Shown: in pieces, positions 1 through 12,999 of the stretch
Layout: each line of letters begins with the position of its first letter
Position numbering within the stretch: the stretch's first letter is position 1
From: Lepus europaeus
Lineage: Eukaryota; Chordata; Mammalia; Lagomorpha; Leporidae
Length of the DNA: 64,000 nucleotides
NCBI RefSeq assembly: GCF_033115175.1
Contig: NC_084828.1
Coordinates: 97,899,388 to 97,963,387 of the forward strand
Direction of reading: 5' to 3'
Made by a program: the position numbers and the translations under genes
Notes under the pieces: model-generated
The model's database searches: none
Told to the model about the DNA's origin: nothing
What the model saw: only the letters and a program-made list of their open reading frames with translations

Positions 1-2566
1 TACCTTGCAGAGATGCCTATCACGGTTCAAGTTAAAAAAAAAAAAGTGTGGGGTGTGGGGTGGGAGGAGGCTTCTCAATTGTCTGTGACTTTGATATTAA
101 TTTCCACTGCTGATCTTAAAATCAAAATTGGAATCAGCAAGGTCTTTCAAACTGCAAAATTTGGCATTTGGAGCAGAAACTACATTCTTTTTCTTTTTCT
201 TTTCTTTTTTTTTAGGTGGGTGGGTGGAAATGACTTAGCACAATATGAACAATGCATTAAAATGGTCTTTAAACAATGTAATTTACCTGGAAATTCTAAT
301 ATCTCTCTGGTTTTCCTAGAGAATAATCAGTTTTGAAATAAGATCCGTCATAAAAGCTAGTGAATCAGTGAAAAATACCATAAATAATAATTTTTGCTAC
401 AATAACACACTCCAGATTTTTCCCCCAAGAAAGGTATCCATTCTGCTTGACTTGGAATAATAAAATTAGGAGAAAAGTAAAGGGCTATTATTATTATATA
501 TTTTATCTTTTACCAAATGGCTCAATAAAAATAGTACCCACATTTAAAACAACAGCCTCACATATTCTGCATGTAACAAAAGAACACTGGGAGAATAAAA
601 GCCACAGTGTGTTCTTTATTTTAGAGCAATGTACATTAAAGCTAAAAAAAAAAAAAAAAAAGCCATAGAATATTCTTCCATGTTAATGACAAATGCTATC
701 TTATCCTAATGTTCCACAACAATAGAAACACTTACAAATCAAAATTCTCCACAGGGTAAATCTATGCACATTCTAGAACCTACTAGTTGATTTTTAGTGA
801 TCTAATGAAAAACAGTACACTTTGACCCCTATGTGTGGCTTGACACTAGACAAGAATCATAGTTCAGATATATAACAAATATGCTTTACTCATAATAATA
901 CATGCTTTTAAAAGTATTATACAACGACTTTTGTAAAATAAAGTAAGTGTTGCTGTTGTTTGTCTGAACTTCCTTTAGTTTTCTCATCTACTTCTCACAT
1001 GATGCAAGTCCTAGAAATTTTAGGAGAATCCTCCTCTCACATATTGGTTCTGTGTGTGTGTGTACCAGTGATCCAGCATTGGTGAAGGGAAGGTTGATTT
1101 GCATTTTGAAAAGCTGTGACTATATAATAAAAGTGTCTTTGGTCTAAATATCATTTCTCACCTTGACTCTAAGCCAGAAAAAAAAAAAAGATGATAAATT
1201 ACAGAAATATGGTAACTGACATTCCAAAAATGAATACAGAAATTTCAGAGGAATGTTTTAACCTAATCTTGAGTGTTCATTTTGCTGTGACCTATTTTTA
1301 CTGTTTTGTAATCACCATTAAGTTCTTAGAACAGAATGGACATAAAAGCAAGTACTTGTTAATTGATCTTAATTTTGTACAAAAACAAAATATAATTCAA
1401 GAATCATTTCCTTTCTTGATTTGTTCTCAAAACCACCACTGTAAGGGAAGGTCAAAGACATAGTTTGAGATGACCGTGCCACGTGATCCAATTGCACTTT
1501 GCTAAAAACCCAGGCCTTTCAATAAGACCGTGTGGGTCTTGACATTTTGAGGTGGGCGACCAGGCTGGAGAGTCACTAAAGCTGTGGTGCCAGCGCCTTG
1601 TCTACGATGAACTCCACCGTCCTTGGCAGCCAGAACCTCCTGGCAAGTTTCCTCACAGACCCGGTGGCTGGCAAGGTTCGAGGAACTATCACACAGGAAA
1701 GAGGTCCTCCTCAGGTTTTGAAAAGAGATGATGGAAGTCTCAGAATGAGGCAAGCCAGCCAGAATCTCACATACCACCATCCTTATCTTGAGTGAAACAT
1801 TATTTCTAAGTTGCATCTGAAAAGGAAACAAAGTTAAAGTGTAAGGCAAAGATTCATTTGTATAAAACAAGATATACTGAGTCTTTTAGTGTGGTTTCCT
1901 CTGTAACTTGGACATCCACATATTTGTTAACAGAGTCAGATAATCTGGGGACAGAAAGGGGCCTAAGAGATAGCTGATCTGGTGCTTTGTTTTCACTTTA
2001 CATTAGCAAAACCCAAAGCCCAGAAGCAGGAACTTGTCACACGTTTAGTTAGATGTTTTCACTGGAATCTAGATGTGCAGCATTACAGGACGGGGGTACT
2101 CTCCGCTAGGACAGGCAGCCTCTTTGCTAGGTTGGAGATGATCAAAGCCTGTACCAACACACATATTCAGAGCCTTGGAGACAGGGCCCGTTCTGGGTTC
2201 CTGTTATAAACTGATTGCAAACCTCATTCAAGCCAGAATTCTAGAAAGAAGTTTTAGGTATGACACAAATGGAAATTCCACAGAACCCAGGCAGTGAAGT
2301 AATAAAATAATATGTGCTAGTGGACACTTAAAAATTCTCAGGAGCTACTGTCTTATGGTAACAAGGCCATATTGCTGGTATTCTTTCTCTAGTTAACTGT
2401 TTCAGTTGATTTATTAGGGCTCACAAACACTGATTGACTGTATTTTAGTTGGCAAGGTATATAATTAAAAGCCCAAACACAGCACTTTGGGTATTAGTCT
2501 GTCTTCCCTGCTGATGGTATAAAAGCATATATCCAAGTAACTGAGTGCTGTATAAGAGAGCACGGC
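1..2566. other. AT-rich non-coding stretch without a supported gene
   Basis: No ORF here looks like a gene. The sequence is AT-rich with short homopolymers, the longest an A run at 644-661. A short GC-richer island at about 1540-1780 stands out from its surroundings. On the minus strand it is preceded by a good splice-acceptor-like sequence (pyrimidine tract, AG at 1818-1817). I could not assign that patch to a gene family; it is discussed as a possible lncRNA exon or old pseudogene. Confidence 0.5.
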
Positions 2567-2808
2567 TGGGGCAGACATTGTGGCTCAGCAAGCTAAGTCA
2601 CTGCATGAGACAGTGGCACCCCACATTTAGTCCTTGGGTCCCTGCCACCCATGTGGGAGACCTAGATGGAGTCCCAGGTCTTGGCTTCAGTCTGGCACAG
2701 CCCTGCCTGTTACAGGTATTTGGAGAGTGAATCAGAGGATGGAAATCACTCCATGTTTCTCTTCCTCCCTCTGTCACTGTGCATTTCAAATAACTAAATA
2801 TAACTTTG

Positions 2809-2812
<4 letters not shown>
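2567..2812 (+). mobile_element. CSINE (lagomorph C-repeat SINE)
   Basis: Starts with a diverged GGGGCAGACATTGTGGC head. It continues through the typical 'GGGTCCCTGCCACCCATGTGG', 'GAGACCT.GATGGAGT' and 'TTTGGAGAGTGAATCAG.GGATGGAA' blocks into a CT-rich stretch and CATTTCAAATAA. The central part is shortened. The tail runs straight into a long GA microsatellite. Confidence 0.85.

Positions 2813-2863
<51 letters not shown>
2808..2863 (+). repeat. (GA)n microsatellite
   Basis: About 27 GA units with one GGG interruption, directly after the tail of the CSINE at 2567. It probably grew out of the SINE tail. Confidence 0.95.
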
Positions 2864-2866
<3 letters not shown>

Positions 2867-3165
2867 GCTGCCAGTCCAGAAGAGGCTTAATATGATATTT
2901 CTTTAGCATAGATCAACTTGTATCTATTAGAATCAGTGTATTCTGAAAAGGAAGTGAAAAGAAGCCTGTAGAAAATGTGCAATTAATTGCTGATACATCA
3001 AACTTCTATGTATCAACTTCATTCTGCTTGTAGTGCATTTTCATTGCTCTCCCAAATTCGCCTCTGACTTGTCATGGTATTTGGGAAAAGATCATGATTT
3101 TATTTGGAAAATTTATGTAGGGGTTCCAAGGGGAGAAAAGAGTAAGGTATAAGAATTCAAGGGGA

Positions 3166-3512
3166 AGGATGAGCTTTGTGGTCAAGTGGGTTAAGCCGCG
3201 CTTACACTGGCATCCCATATTATAGAGTGCTGGCTTGAGTCCTGGCTATTTTACTTCTGATCCAGCTCCCTGCTAATATACCTGAGAAGACAGTGAATGA
3301 TGGGCCAAGTACTTGAGTCCCTGCCACCCACGTAAGAGACCTGGATGGAATTCCTGACTATTGGTTTTGGCCTGGCCTGGCCCAGCTCTGGGTGCTACAG
3401 GAATTTAGGAAGTAAAATAATGGATGGAAAATCTCTCTTTCTCTCTCTCTTTTCTCTTCCTCACTCTGCCTGAAAAATAAATAAATAAATAAATCTCTTT
3501 TTTAAAAAAATT
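3166..3512 (+). mobile_element. CSINE
   Basis: Plus-oriented C-repeat. It carries the 'GGTTAAGCCGCGCTTACACTGGCATCCCATAT' region in diverged form, 'GATCCAGCTCCCTGCTAAT', 'CCCTGCCACCCACGTAAGAGAC', a CTCTCTTT stretch, then (AAAT)n and a T/A-rich tail ending near 3512. It is roughly full length (about 345 bp) and moderately diverged. Confidence 0.9.
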
Positions 3513-4013
3513 AAGAAGTCAAGGAGAAGAAAAAACATACTAGGTATGCTGAAGGCCCATGAGGTTTTAGGGGGAAAGGTTGATGTCTAGAAAGAGTTAC
3601 TCATGATGGAGAGGTGAAGGCAAGCATCAAGTTCTCAGTTCTTAACTCCCATCTGAATTTCAAATAAATGCTACGTGCTTCCACAGATGCACTGGGCGCT
3701 AGTTCAGGCAGGCACTTGCTGGTACCAGTCACTTGTCATATTAGGGGTGAGGGCATGTAAAGCCACTGATCTTAGCTTTCGCTGGGTGGCACTCCGATGC
3801 TGCCCCTTATGGGGCAGCTCAGCAGCCTCTGTGGCACAGATGGTGTACTTTTCTGTTTCTTGAAGCACACTAATGGTGTCTCCTTGGTCTCCACCCAAAG
3901 GAAAAGGAGGTGTTAAGGAAAGTTTCTTGGTAGAAGAGAACTTTCAGATACACAGAGTAGACAGTGGGAGAGGAATGGTGAGACTGCAGAATGAGAACTT
4001 TCTCCTTGGATTT

Positions 4014-4372
4014 GTTAAAGATTTACTTATGTATTTGAAAGACTGAGGGACACAGAGAGATGGCGAGAGAGACAGACAGATACACATACACACACAGATG
4101 GGGGGAGAGAGAGAGATTTTCTATCTGCTGGTTCACTCTCTAGATGTTTCTAAAAGCCAGGGCAGAGCCAGGTCAAAGACAGGAGCCCAGAACTGCATCT
4201 GGGCTCCCTTGTGGGTGCAGGGACCCAAGTACTCAGGTCATCATCTGCTGCCTTCCTAGGTGTGTTGACAGGGAGCTGGATAGGAAGTGGAGCAGCCAGG
4301 ACTTGAACCAGTTCTCCAGTATAGGAGGTGGATGTACTGAGTGGCAGCTTAACCAGCTCTGCAGCAACACTT
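4014..4372 (-). mobile_element. CSINE, reverse orientation
   Basis: Reverse complement of the C-repeat: AAGATTTACTTATGTATTTG tail, a GA-rich stretch including a CA/GA microsatellite (4075-4120), 'TCTGCTGGTTCACTCTCTAGATG', a GC-rich body, and the head at 'AACCAGCTCTGCAGCAACAC'. It is close to full length. Confidence 0.85.
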
Positions 4373-5002
4373 GGTTCTCCTCTTGTTTTTGCACCTGAAC
4401 TGTTTTCTGCCTCCCTCCCATGGAAGAGACCAGTCAGCCAATGTCAATGCAAGAAGAGCTGGTGGCCTGGCCCGTGTGCTGGCCTGTCCCACAGCTGTTC
4501 CCTCAGTCAGGTGGGCACAGTCCTCCACTCCAGACACTGTCCAGAGCACTGCTGTCAGTGCGGTACAGCCTGGCAAACAGGATCAGGGTGTGCCTGCTGC
4601 CAACACATGGCCACGTGAAAAGAGGCCCGCTCTTTTGGCATCCTTCATAGTCCCCTTAGGGAATTGTTAAAGACAGAAATTTTGAAATTGAATTTTAATG
4701 ATTGTCAGAAAAGCTGGGGGGAGGGGGGGCACAGCAGCTGCTCCAGAGCAGCTGCCCCAGCTGCTCCTGTCCCGGGGACAGGCCTGCCTCTTGGCCATCC
4801 ACAGTGTAGCAGAAGGGAAGCAACAGGGGGACACAAAGGTGAAGGTTTCAACTCCGAGGGCCTTGGTCCTGGGCAGCTGAGAGGCACCGGGGACCACAGA
4901 GAGACAACAAAGAGCAAGCAAAACAAAACAAACTCAGGACTTCAAGGTCTTCAGTCTCAGGCCCACAAGTGAAGTGTGAGCCCAGCAACAGTGGAAACCC
5001 TA

Positions 5003-5026
5003 GTGTGTGTGTGTGTGTGTGTGTGT
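5003..5026 (+). repeat. (GT)12 microsatellite
   Basis: Uninterrupted GT dinucleotide run, read directly. Confidence 0.97.
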
Positions 5027-5850
5027 TGGGGGCGGGGAGATGTGGGAGCGAGCTGGTGAATACTAAGGCCTCCCCTCGGCACTTCTTACACATAATCACC
5101 CCTCAGGGATGCCACACGGACAGTCTGTGCCCTGGGACTGTGGAGGCCCCTGAGGCGGGGTGGGGAAGAGGTTGTGTAGAAAGAGCCAGCTCTCTGGATC
5201 TACACTGCCCGTGCACTGGGGTGACTGCACTCCGTTGAAAGCTCCCATCCTTCTTCTTCAGCCTGCCTCTGCCCACATCTAAATGAGAAACAGGCCCCAA
5301 TAGAATGCTCTCCCACCACCAGTTTCCTAATCCCCAAACTCAAATGCCTGAGTGTGAAACTTCACGAAAAGTTATTGCCAGCGACAAATTCAGGCTGACA
5401 AATTGTTGATAATCATGCCTCCGACACGCTGGATGGCTTTCAGGCAATAAATAAGCAGATGCAAGAAGGCCTGCTGGTGGGGTGGGCAGAGTGCAGGCCA
5501 CAGCCAGGGCTACGGTGTCTGCTTGTGCCCCACCCCTCCAACAAGGGAGTGTGTTCAGCTCGGGGACCATGGTCTCCGGTCTCGCCTGCGCCTGCTAGCA
5601 TTTCCTAGCCTGTTTCTTTCTGTCCCACTCAGACTGCACAGAGGAGCTTCTCTCTTCCTTCTCCCACAATTAACTCTTCTGTGTGCTTCTATCTGTGATT
5701 TCCTTGATTTACAGTCACATTTCCCAGGTTTTCTTTTGTTTGAAATCCTAGGCTCTTGGAATGGACTGCGCATCTGATGACTTTTTGTATGCTTGTTCGT
5801 ATCTTATGACAAATATAATTATCAGGGACTGTTGTGCAAGATAAAATGAC

Positions 5851-5873
5851 ATATATATATATATATATATATA
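5851..5873 (+). repeat. (AT)11 microsatellite
   Basis: Uninterrupted AT dinucleotide run between AAATGAC and AAAACC. Confidence 0.97.
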
Positions 5874-6901
5874 AAACCTAGAAATGCATTTAAAGAAGAG
5901 ATGCATTGTTTAAGAACTTATGATAGATCTATAAAAGAACTTTCAAAGTGTTTGCAGGTTAGTGCTGCTAGAACAAAGTCCCCTCCCCAACACACACACA
6001 TATCCAAGAGTACTGTTTGATTTGCCTTTCACTCTGTTTTAAATTTAGGAGCAATTTTGAATACATGCCTTAACCGAAATATGATTTACTAGGTAAGGTT
6101 TGATTTCTTATATGGTTTATAAATCTCATTACTCAATCATAAGACTTCAAATTAAATTGTCACAGTTTTCCACACAAGTTTGGGCTCAACATTTAATTCA
6201 CTCTTTCCCTTTCTCCAACTTGGAGTTTTATTTCTGCATTTAAATACAACACAGCACTTGAATTAAGGGTCTTCTTGTTAAAATGGAGGCTTTTCTCATT
6301 TCTCTGAGCTCTATAAATGAACTGCATTGTCACATAATCGATAGGAAAAACTCAGCTGTCACAGATCCTAAGCAACCCTTTGCCACAGAAATAACACGAT
6401 CTGGCATTTCTGAGTTTGCAAATGTGCTGTTTGGATGACACAAGACCAGAACTACTCAGATGGCTTTCAATAGGATCTCTGTGAAACTCAGGGACTGACC
6501 TGTTGAGATGTCTGAGACATGGAGAACAGGCTTTTTCGCCTGGTTGGAGCCCAGGTGTTCCCTTTTTTCTTCCATTAACTAGGATTGTAAGAGTCAGTGT
6601 ACTGGGAATCTGGGAGTCAAAGTTGCTTCTAAGCTCACTAAGTTTGTTTACAGACATGGAGTTTATCACAGAATTTTAAATACAGCGCTTTCTTTCCCAA
6701 ACCAAAGAGCAATTCAGGATTGGCTTTCAGAATTGAAATCTGAAACTAAATGCCCAACAATTTAAAAACCTGATCTTTTGAAGCGCTTGACTGTCCCATC
6801 CACAGGACTAGGATTGCTACAGTATGTGAATCCTACAGCTCAGAAGTAACTGATCAGCATCCGATCATAAATAACACAAATGCACGAAACTACAGCAAAT
6901 A

Positions 6902-7131
6902 GATGCAGGCACTTGGCATAGCGGTTGGAATGACTGCATCCCATAACAGAGTAGGCAGCAGCTGATACCTGAAACGACTGGATTCCTACCACACTTGCAT
7001 TGAATTCTGGCTCCTGGCTTTGCAGCCTGCCCTGCCAACATTGCTATTGTGGGCATTTGGGGAGTGAACAAGCAGACTGGAGCTCTTCCTATCTGCACCT
7101 CACATAAATTAATAAGTATATATTTTAAATG
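6902..7131 (+). mobile_element. CSINE, old and internally deleted
   Basis: The head is diverged ('GGCACTTGGCATAGCGGTT') and the middle is shortened. The '(C)TTCTGGCTCCTGGCTT', 'CATTTGGGGAGTGAACAAGCAGA' and final AAATTAATAAGTATATA tail are recognisable. This is the last lagomorph SINE before the roughly 45 kb repeat-poor domain. Confidence 0.75.
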
Positions 7132-10100
7132 ACAGCAAGCCATATCTCTGTCTCAATGAAAGTGTTGTATGTTGCACTCTCAGCCTTGTCTCTACAATCA
7201 GCCACACAAAAAGGCTGCCATATCATACAGAAGCGTGTGGCAGATGCGTCCATGTCTGTATCCTCCTCACTTTCATCTGTGATATTCTCCTCTGCCACTC
7301 ACTCAATGGCTTGTTTCACTGATGTGGTTTTCTTTAAATGACACTGGGTAGACCTATGCTGGATTCTACTCCACTTGGTAGGCAGATTATGTGGTAAACA
7401 TGTTAACTTGTATTAGAAGAATCTTGCTAAGAAGGTTTATGACCTTGGCATGCTACAAATCATTTATGTATGAAAGGTAAGAATATTCTCTAATTCATTA
7501 ACTTGCTCTGCCAGAGACTTGATGTATGACATATTACATGTATTAAATATTTACGTGGTTGCAGATGCATCAGTACAAAGACAAGTGCTCGAGGGGAATC
7601 AGACAGCAGCAAGATAGGTAACACAAATCCAGTTTATAACTTCAAAGCAAGGATGTATAAAACTTGTCTTTTCTAAGACTAGGTCTGTTGCAGTCTAGTT
7701 CTCTTATCTAGCATCTTTTGGATGAATCAAGAAGCACCATGTCTAATTCGTTCAGTTGTCATCAAGGTACCCTTTCATCAAGCTAGGTAGTTTGCTCCTA
7801 TTTAATTATGGAAAATAACAGGACAACTTGGGTTGCTATAAAAGCCAACATTTCAAGTTGACCTAATTTCACAAGATCTCAGAAGCTCCCAACTTGTTCA
7901 GGCTACTTCTTAGCAACCTTGCTTCATCTTTGGATGGACTGGTTAACACAATAGAGTTTACCCATCCTCATAAGTCATAGGCTTTTCTATAGCTGCAAGT
8001 CGACACTTGGTATCTGCATGGAGAAGGGGCCAGGGCCTATCAGGAACCAAGTCAATTATTTCACAAGCAACTGTCATGCAGATGGGAGGGCTGAGGTAAG
8101 AAGGAGGCATACAAGATCCAGGCTGGGAGTGATTTAACTCTGACGGCCAGCAAACACAGGTAACTGATGAAAAGCATTCTCTTCTCTTCTTGGATACTTG
8201 ATCAGTGTGTGAATTTGCTTTATTTACAATTATGGGAAATAACTGAATCCTGTTTCAGTCTGAGAAAAAAGGTGGGGGTTGCAGAGGTATCTTAACCCTT
8301 GCAATGCTCTGGCCAGCAGCATCTCCTTTCTGACCCAGTTCCCGGAGCTGGCTCTCAGCTGAATTTTATAAACATATCTGGATCCTCATTTATCTGTTTA
8401 AATGGCCCAGAGTATTTGCCAGGAAATTGTGCCACCAATCCTGGTATATTTGTTTCTTCTATCTAACGTCTATCATTACACAAAGCATTACAAAAAGCTA
8501 ATTTCCAACCCTGAAGAAAATATACCCTTACCACAGAAGTCATTACATTAGCATAACAAACACAAAGTTCCAAGGTGGCAATTTGGCTATAGATCTGAAA
8601 TGCTTCCGGTCCCATCTGATCCCTGTTAAGGTATGATGCTGTCCTGCTGCACCTAAGACCTGGGTCGGAGGACACTCCCCCCACTTGCCACCCTGCCCCC
8701 CTTAAGAGAAGTTCTGCTGGGGAAAATAGTTTGCTCTTGGGAACCCAAAATGAGGGACACATTTTAAGTTCCACTTGCCTGAGTTGGGGCATTTTTTTAA
8801 AGAATCAAGGTAACTAGCATCTCTCTCTTTTTTCCTTCCTCTTTCTGTATCCTTCCTTCTTTGACCACCAAGAAAATACGTCTCAAAGGGTATTCTGCAG
8901 GTGTCTCATTCCACATGGACAGACATCAGGACTTCTCTCACAGGCAATACAAGCAGTGTTTGGTCTTTCTCTTGGGGGTGGGGTTGAGGGGAAACGACCT
9001 CTGTCTGCCCTGCCAGTGGTGGAGGTGCAGATTATAGCTGCAGCCCGGCTGAGGCTGGGGTGGTGCTGGTGGTGGAGGTCAGGAAGGTTGAGATGTATTC
9101 AGATGTTAATTTACACCTGAAAAGACAGAATGCAGTCACCCACTTGGGGGGTGACTGGAGTTTCTCATGAATACTGGCCAAGAGTGCTTCCTTGGGAAAG
9201 ATGAAAGTTGCAGTGGAGTTTGAAAGTTCTGGGAGCGGGCAAGAAGGGAGGGAGCAGCGACAGCCTTGATGAGTCAAAGGAAATGCGTTTAGCCACCGGT
9301 CGTAAATCTATTTCGGATTTTTTCCTTTTCAAGGTTCTTTTTGCAATCTAACGAGAGGTGGTGACTTCCACTCTACTAAATACTTGGAGACTATCCATGG
9401 AATCCAAAAGTATTGGCATGGAAGTAAGGATGAAGAATTAGCTTCATTTTTTTTCCCCCTGCCATTTGGATGCATTTCCTTGTCTCACGTAGTCTCTGGT
9501 TAATAAGGGCTACCTACTTGCTTAGGGGAATCCCAAAGTACCCTGCGAGTAACCAAGAAAGAAAAACGTTCCACATTCCAGCACTGCCTTTAACCTCAAA
9601 CGATAGCAAAGCGTTCATTCAGACTCCAGGACCACACTGTGAGGCATTAATTAGGCTGATGAAATCCATCGAAATGTATGGATTCAGCATAATCAAGTTT
9701 CTACCGCAGACTATCGTTAAGGAGTACGTGAGCAGCTGGGAGAATAGGAAGTACTGTGAGAGTTAAGTCATGCATGTAATTGAGTATATTTAACATAACC
9801 ATTTTAATGATCAGTGATTAAAAGTGCATCTTACTTAAATGGTATATCCTCTGCAATTTGTTCATATCAACCCGATAATGTTAACGGAAAAAGTAGGGAT
9901 ACAAATTTCTAAACACGATCTTTTTTTTTTTTTTTTAAGTTTAGGCGGAAAAAGCAGGAAAGTAAACTAGAAAGAGAAATGTGGCTTTTGCATGCAAACA
10001 GCTACACCAGTGTGCTATAAATTAATCACTGATTTGGACACCTTCTGTACTCAGTTCCTACAAAGTATTAGGAATATATTATATGTGATTTTTTTTCAGC

Positions 10101-12289
10101 TTTCAGAGATGTTTTCTTTCTCCATGACAATTTTTTTAAGGTGTGTGTGGGACGGGAGGGGATGTGGGGGGGAAGGAGCTGGGGCAGGGGGAGGGTTGTG
10201 TGGAAGGAAGGGAGGGGAAGGACAGCTAACTCAAAACCTGCTGATTTTAAGGGCTTCCCTTAGGAACCCTAGGAACCCGGGAAGTCCACAATTCTAATTC
10301 TTGCTCCAACCTGTTGGCTTGACTGATCGAGTGGAACTCGCCTCTGTAAAGATAACCCCGGGAAGAAGAGAGGGCGTCACAAGGAGGCAGAGGCACCCAG
10401 ATATGATGGTCTAGGAGCCCAAACAGTTTAGAAGCCCGCACAGGGGAAATTAGCCGTTCAAATCAGCGAGAGGCCTCGACCCAAAGCCCACGCGTTGAGA
10501 GGCAGACTTGACTCTGCTCCATTCACTAGGACTAGACCAGATAAATGGAGTCATTGTGGAGCCACGCACAAGCCAGTCCAATTGCTTTTGTTGTATTTTC
10601 TCAGCTTTTGTGCTCAAAACACGCAAATCACCGATTACTTTGCCCAGGACGGAAGGGAAAGCGAGAGGTGGATCTAGATCTGCAGCTGGAAGTGTGTGAA
10701 TCGCACATGTATGCACTGATGCAGACACCATTAAGAGTGAGGGGTTCAAAGGAATGCACAGCTCCCAAAAGTTGCTGGTGGGGGGGGGGGAGTGTGTGCT
10801 CTTTTTATCTCCTGTCACCCTGCCCTCCCTTCCAGAGAGGGACACATCTATTCTCCTGCTCAAAATAGCATGGAAGAGTGGCACATCTTGAATGTTTGGG
10901 AGTTGCACCAAACTTTTATGAACCTAACAGAGAACAAGGAGGGTATAAGCATGTCAAAGTACTTGGATGCTTCTGCCTGCTGCAAACAGAACACAAATGT
11001 TTGAACGGGAAACGCATTTGCAGCCTTTCTTCCCACACAGTAACGTGTCTTCTTGGGCTTGGAGGGACAGCTCTGGGGAAATCAGGTCTCTCCAAAAGCG
11101 CTCCCGCCCTCAATGTATAGCCTATAAATATAGTGGCCGAGCCATGCCAGGGGCAGTCAGCGCAAAAGAAATCTGTAGTCTTGAAAGCATCTTTTTCTTC
11201 TGGCTATGGTGGCACTTAAATGATAATGCAGGCAATGGAGCTGGGAGATTTATATCTTTTGGAAAGTAGGGCGAGCCAGATGGTAATAGCGTCATTAACA
11301 CACAAACTTGGGATATGCAAGTGAAGCTTGAAATTGGGAAAGAGATCAGGAGAACAAAGGGGGCTGCTGTTGCAAGGCTACCCCTCTTCTGCCGGCCAAA
11401 GCTAAGAGCCCCTCGGTCCTCGGGTCTGCTCCTGCCCGGAGCTGGATAATAAACGACAGCTTTCCCCCTCCCCTGTTGCGACTTAGAAAGCACAGAGAAA
11501 ACTTTTGCAATAGGCAAATTCGGTACTTATTTATGTGTAACCCTTTGTAGTCTGAAGTGGCAGAAAGGAGCCATTCATTCAGCTGCTGTCCCACCCCCAC
11601 CCCACTTTAGTTTGATAAGCCCTTGCAGTTGTTGGCGTTTATTTATTTATTTGAAATCAAAGTGCCGCTTGTTGTACGTTTCAGACAAAAGTTCATTTTC
11701 CTCCTCTTCTGTCAATACTCTAAGTACTTATTCAAGGTTGAACAGCACTGCCTTTTCCACTTTGGGTGAAGGGACTTGGTGCAAAGGTGATAAAGACTGG
11801 TAAACTCTGGAGTTCTACTTGGGAAACCTTCCCCGTTTAACTCTCACTGAGAAGACATGGGTCAGAGAGAACACAGAGGGCATTAAGGCCAGATTAACAT
11901 TGGCATTAAAGATGATATGTACTTACAATAAACACCCCCATGAACATCTAGAAACAGGCAGGGTGGTTTGGAACGAAAAAAAAAAAAAACCCGAAATCAA
12001 TAATTTCTTTTTGTTAATGCGATGTATATGTGTATATAGGAGTATACACACACACATACATAGCGTTGTGGAGGACATTAGTATACACCTATACAGACAC
12101 AGGCACAGATCTGTGAGGTTCTGTTAGGACAGCAAAGTAACGGTCGTTAAGTATTGATTGGCTTGAATGATGCAGTTAGCGACTAAAAGTTGACGAAGTC
12201 TAAACTAAAATCGAACGTCTTTTTTTTTTTTCCTTCTTCTAGAAAAAAAAAAAAATACTGGAGCTCTTGAAAAGCCCAGAGGACTACCC
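7132..12289. other. Non-coding SOX2 downstream flank, no recognised transposons
   Basis: No gene supported. The transposon-poor domain begins here. Blocks that look like regulatory DNA are 9590-9870 (TTAATTAGG, TAATGATCAGTGATTAAAAG, CATGCATGTAATTGAG), the palindromic octamer at 9987-9998, and 11090-11350 (a TATAAATATAGT word, several ATAATG/TTAA sites). Poly-T at 9922-9937 and a G-rich stretch at 10140-10220 are simple sequence. Confidence 0.5.
9987..9998 (+). promoter_or_regulatory. Palindromic POU-octamer-like site
   Basis: TTTGCATGCAAA is a perfect 12-base palindrome made of two overlapping octamer halves (TTTGCAT / ATGCAAA). POU-domain factors can bind such arrangements as dimers. It lies about 18 kb downstream of the SOX2 start. 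A 12-mer can occur by chance, so this is only a candidate. Confidence 0.3.
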
Positions 12290-12560
12290 TCGAGGCATTA
12301 TTCGGGGAAAAACTGAGACTGGCCGTTCGTCACAGGCAATTGTAAGGGGTTTCAAAGGGCCGATCAAACGATCGCCAGAGTAATCTACATTCAAGCCCGG
12401 ATGGCGGTGTTACGGCACACACCTGCGGGGTGTTTGCTGTCCGTGCCCCTCGCCGAGCTACAAATCATCATTAAAGCGAGCTGCTTAAGCTTCTTCCCGG
12501 CTTCCAGACAAGAGTTGCTCGGGACAGCTCACTTTGATATTGCTATAACTCGCAATTGAC
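12290..12560. promoter_or_regulatory. Candidate SOX2 downstream enhancer with TCF-like sites
   Basis: A block with GATCAAAC at 12362-12369 (imperfect TCF/LEF site) and CTTTGATA at 12532-12539 (good TCF/LEF match), plus CATCATTAAAG and ATTGCTATAACTCGCAATTG words. It lies about 15.8-16.0 kb downstream of the SOX2 start. The known N-1 enhancer, which integrates Wnt and FGF input in the posterior neural plate, sits roughly this far downstream in chick and mouse. The assignment is inference; the block at 15270-15900 is a rival candidate. Confidence 0.3.
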
Positions 12561-12999
12561 AAGCAAGCTCTTCGGGAGCTCAAACCCGCGCCCACATCCC
12601 AAGGCGCGCGGCCAGGTGAGCAGGGTAGTGGAGGTGGCGCGATTGTTTAAAAAAGAAAAGCAAACAAAAAAAAACCCAGAAAACTCCGATTCTCCTGCCG
12701 ATTCCCTGGGCGGAATCACCACGCAAACGTGCGCAGGAAACCGGGTTCGTAGCAGCTGACACCCTCCTTGCGTTGGCTATGCAGAACTTTCTCGAAACTT
12801 CTCTGTCTGCCCCCAACTTCTCACCACCCCGGGATGTAGACGCGATCTCGCCACCTCCATCTCCCTCTTTCCGTCTCGTGCACAGTCACACACGGGACGG
12901 CTCCCTCGCTCCACTTGCAGGCTACATTTTTCTTTTCTAGGGCCAGTCCCTGGTTGGAAACTTTCACTTTTTAGTCATTCATTTATTACCCCCCCCCCG

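Larger units (their letters stand above)
4373..6901. other. Non-coding stretch with two dinucleotide microsatellites
   Basis: No gene seen. Positions 4420-5230 are GC-richer and generate several short overlapping ORFs in all frames, none with recognisable protein content. The rest is AT-rich. The block at 5340-5470 has an unusual mix of AAATTGTTGATAATCAT and CAATAAATAA words and may be a conserved non-coding element, but I cannot test that here. Confidence 0.5.
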
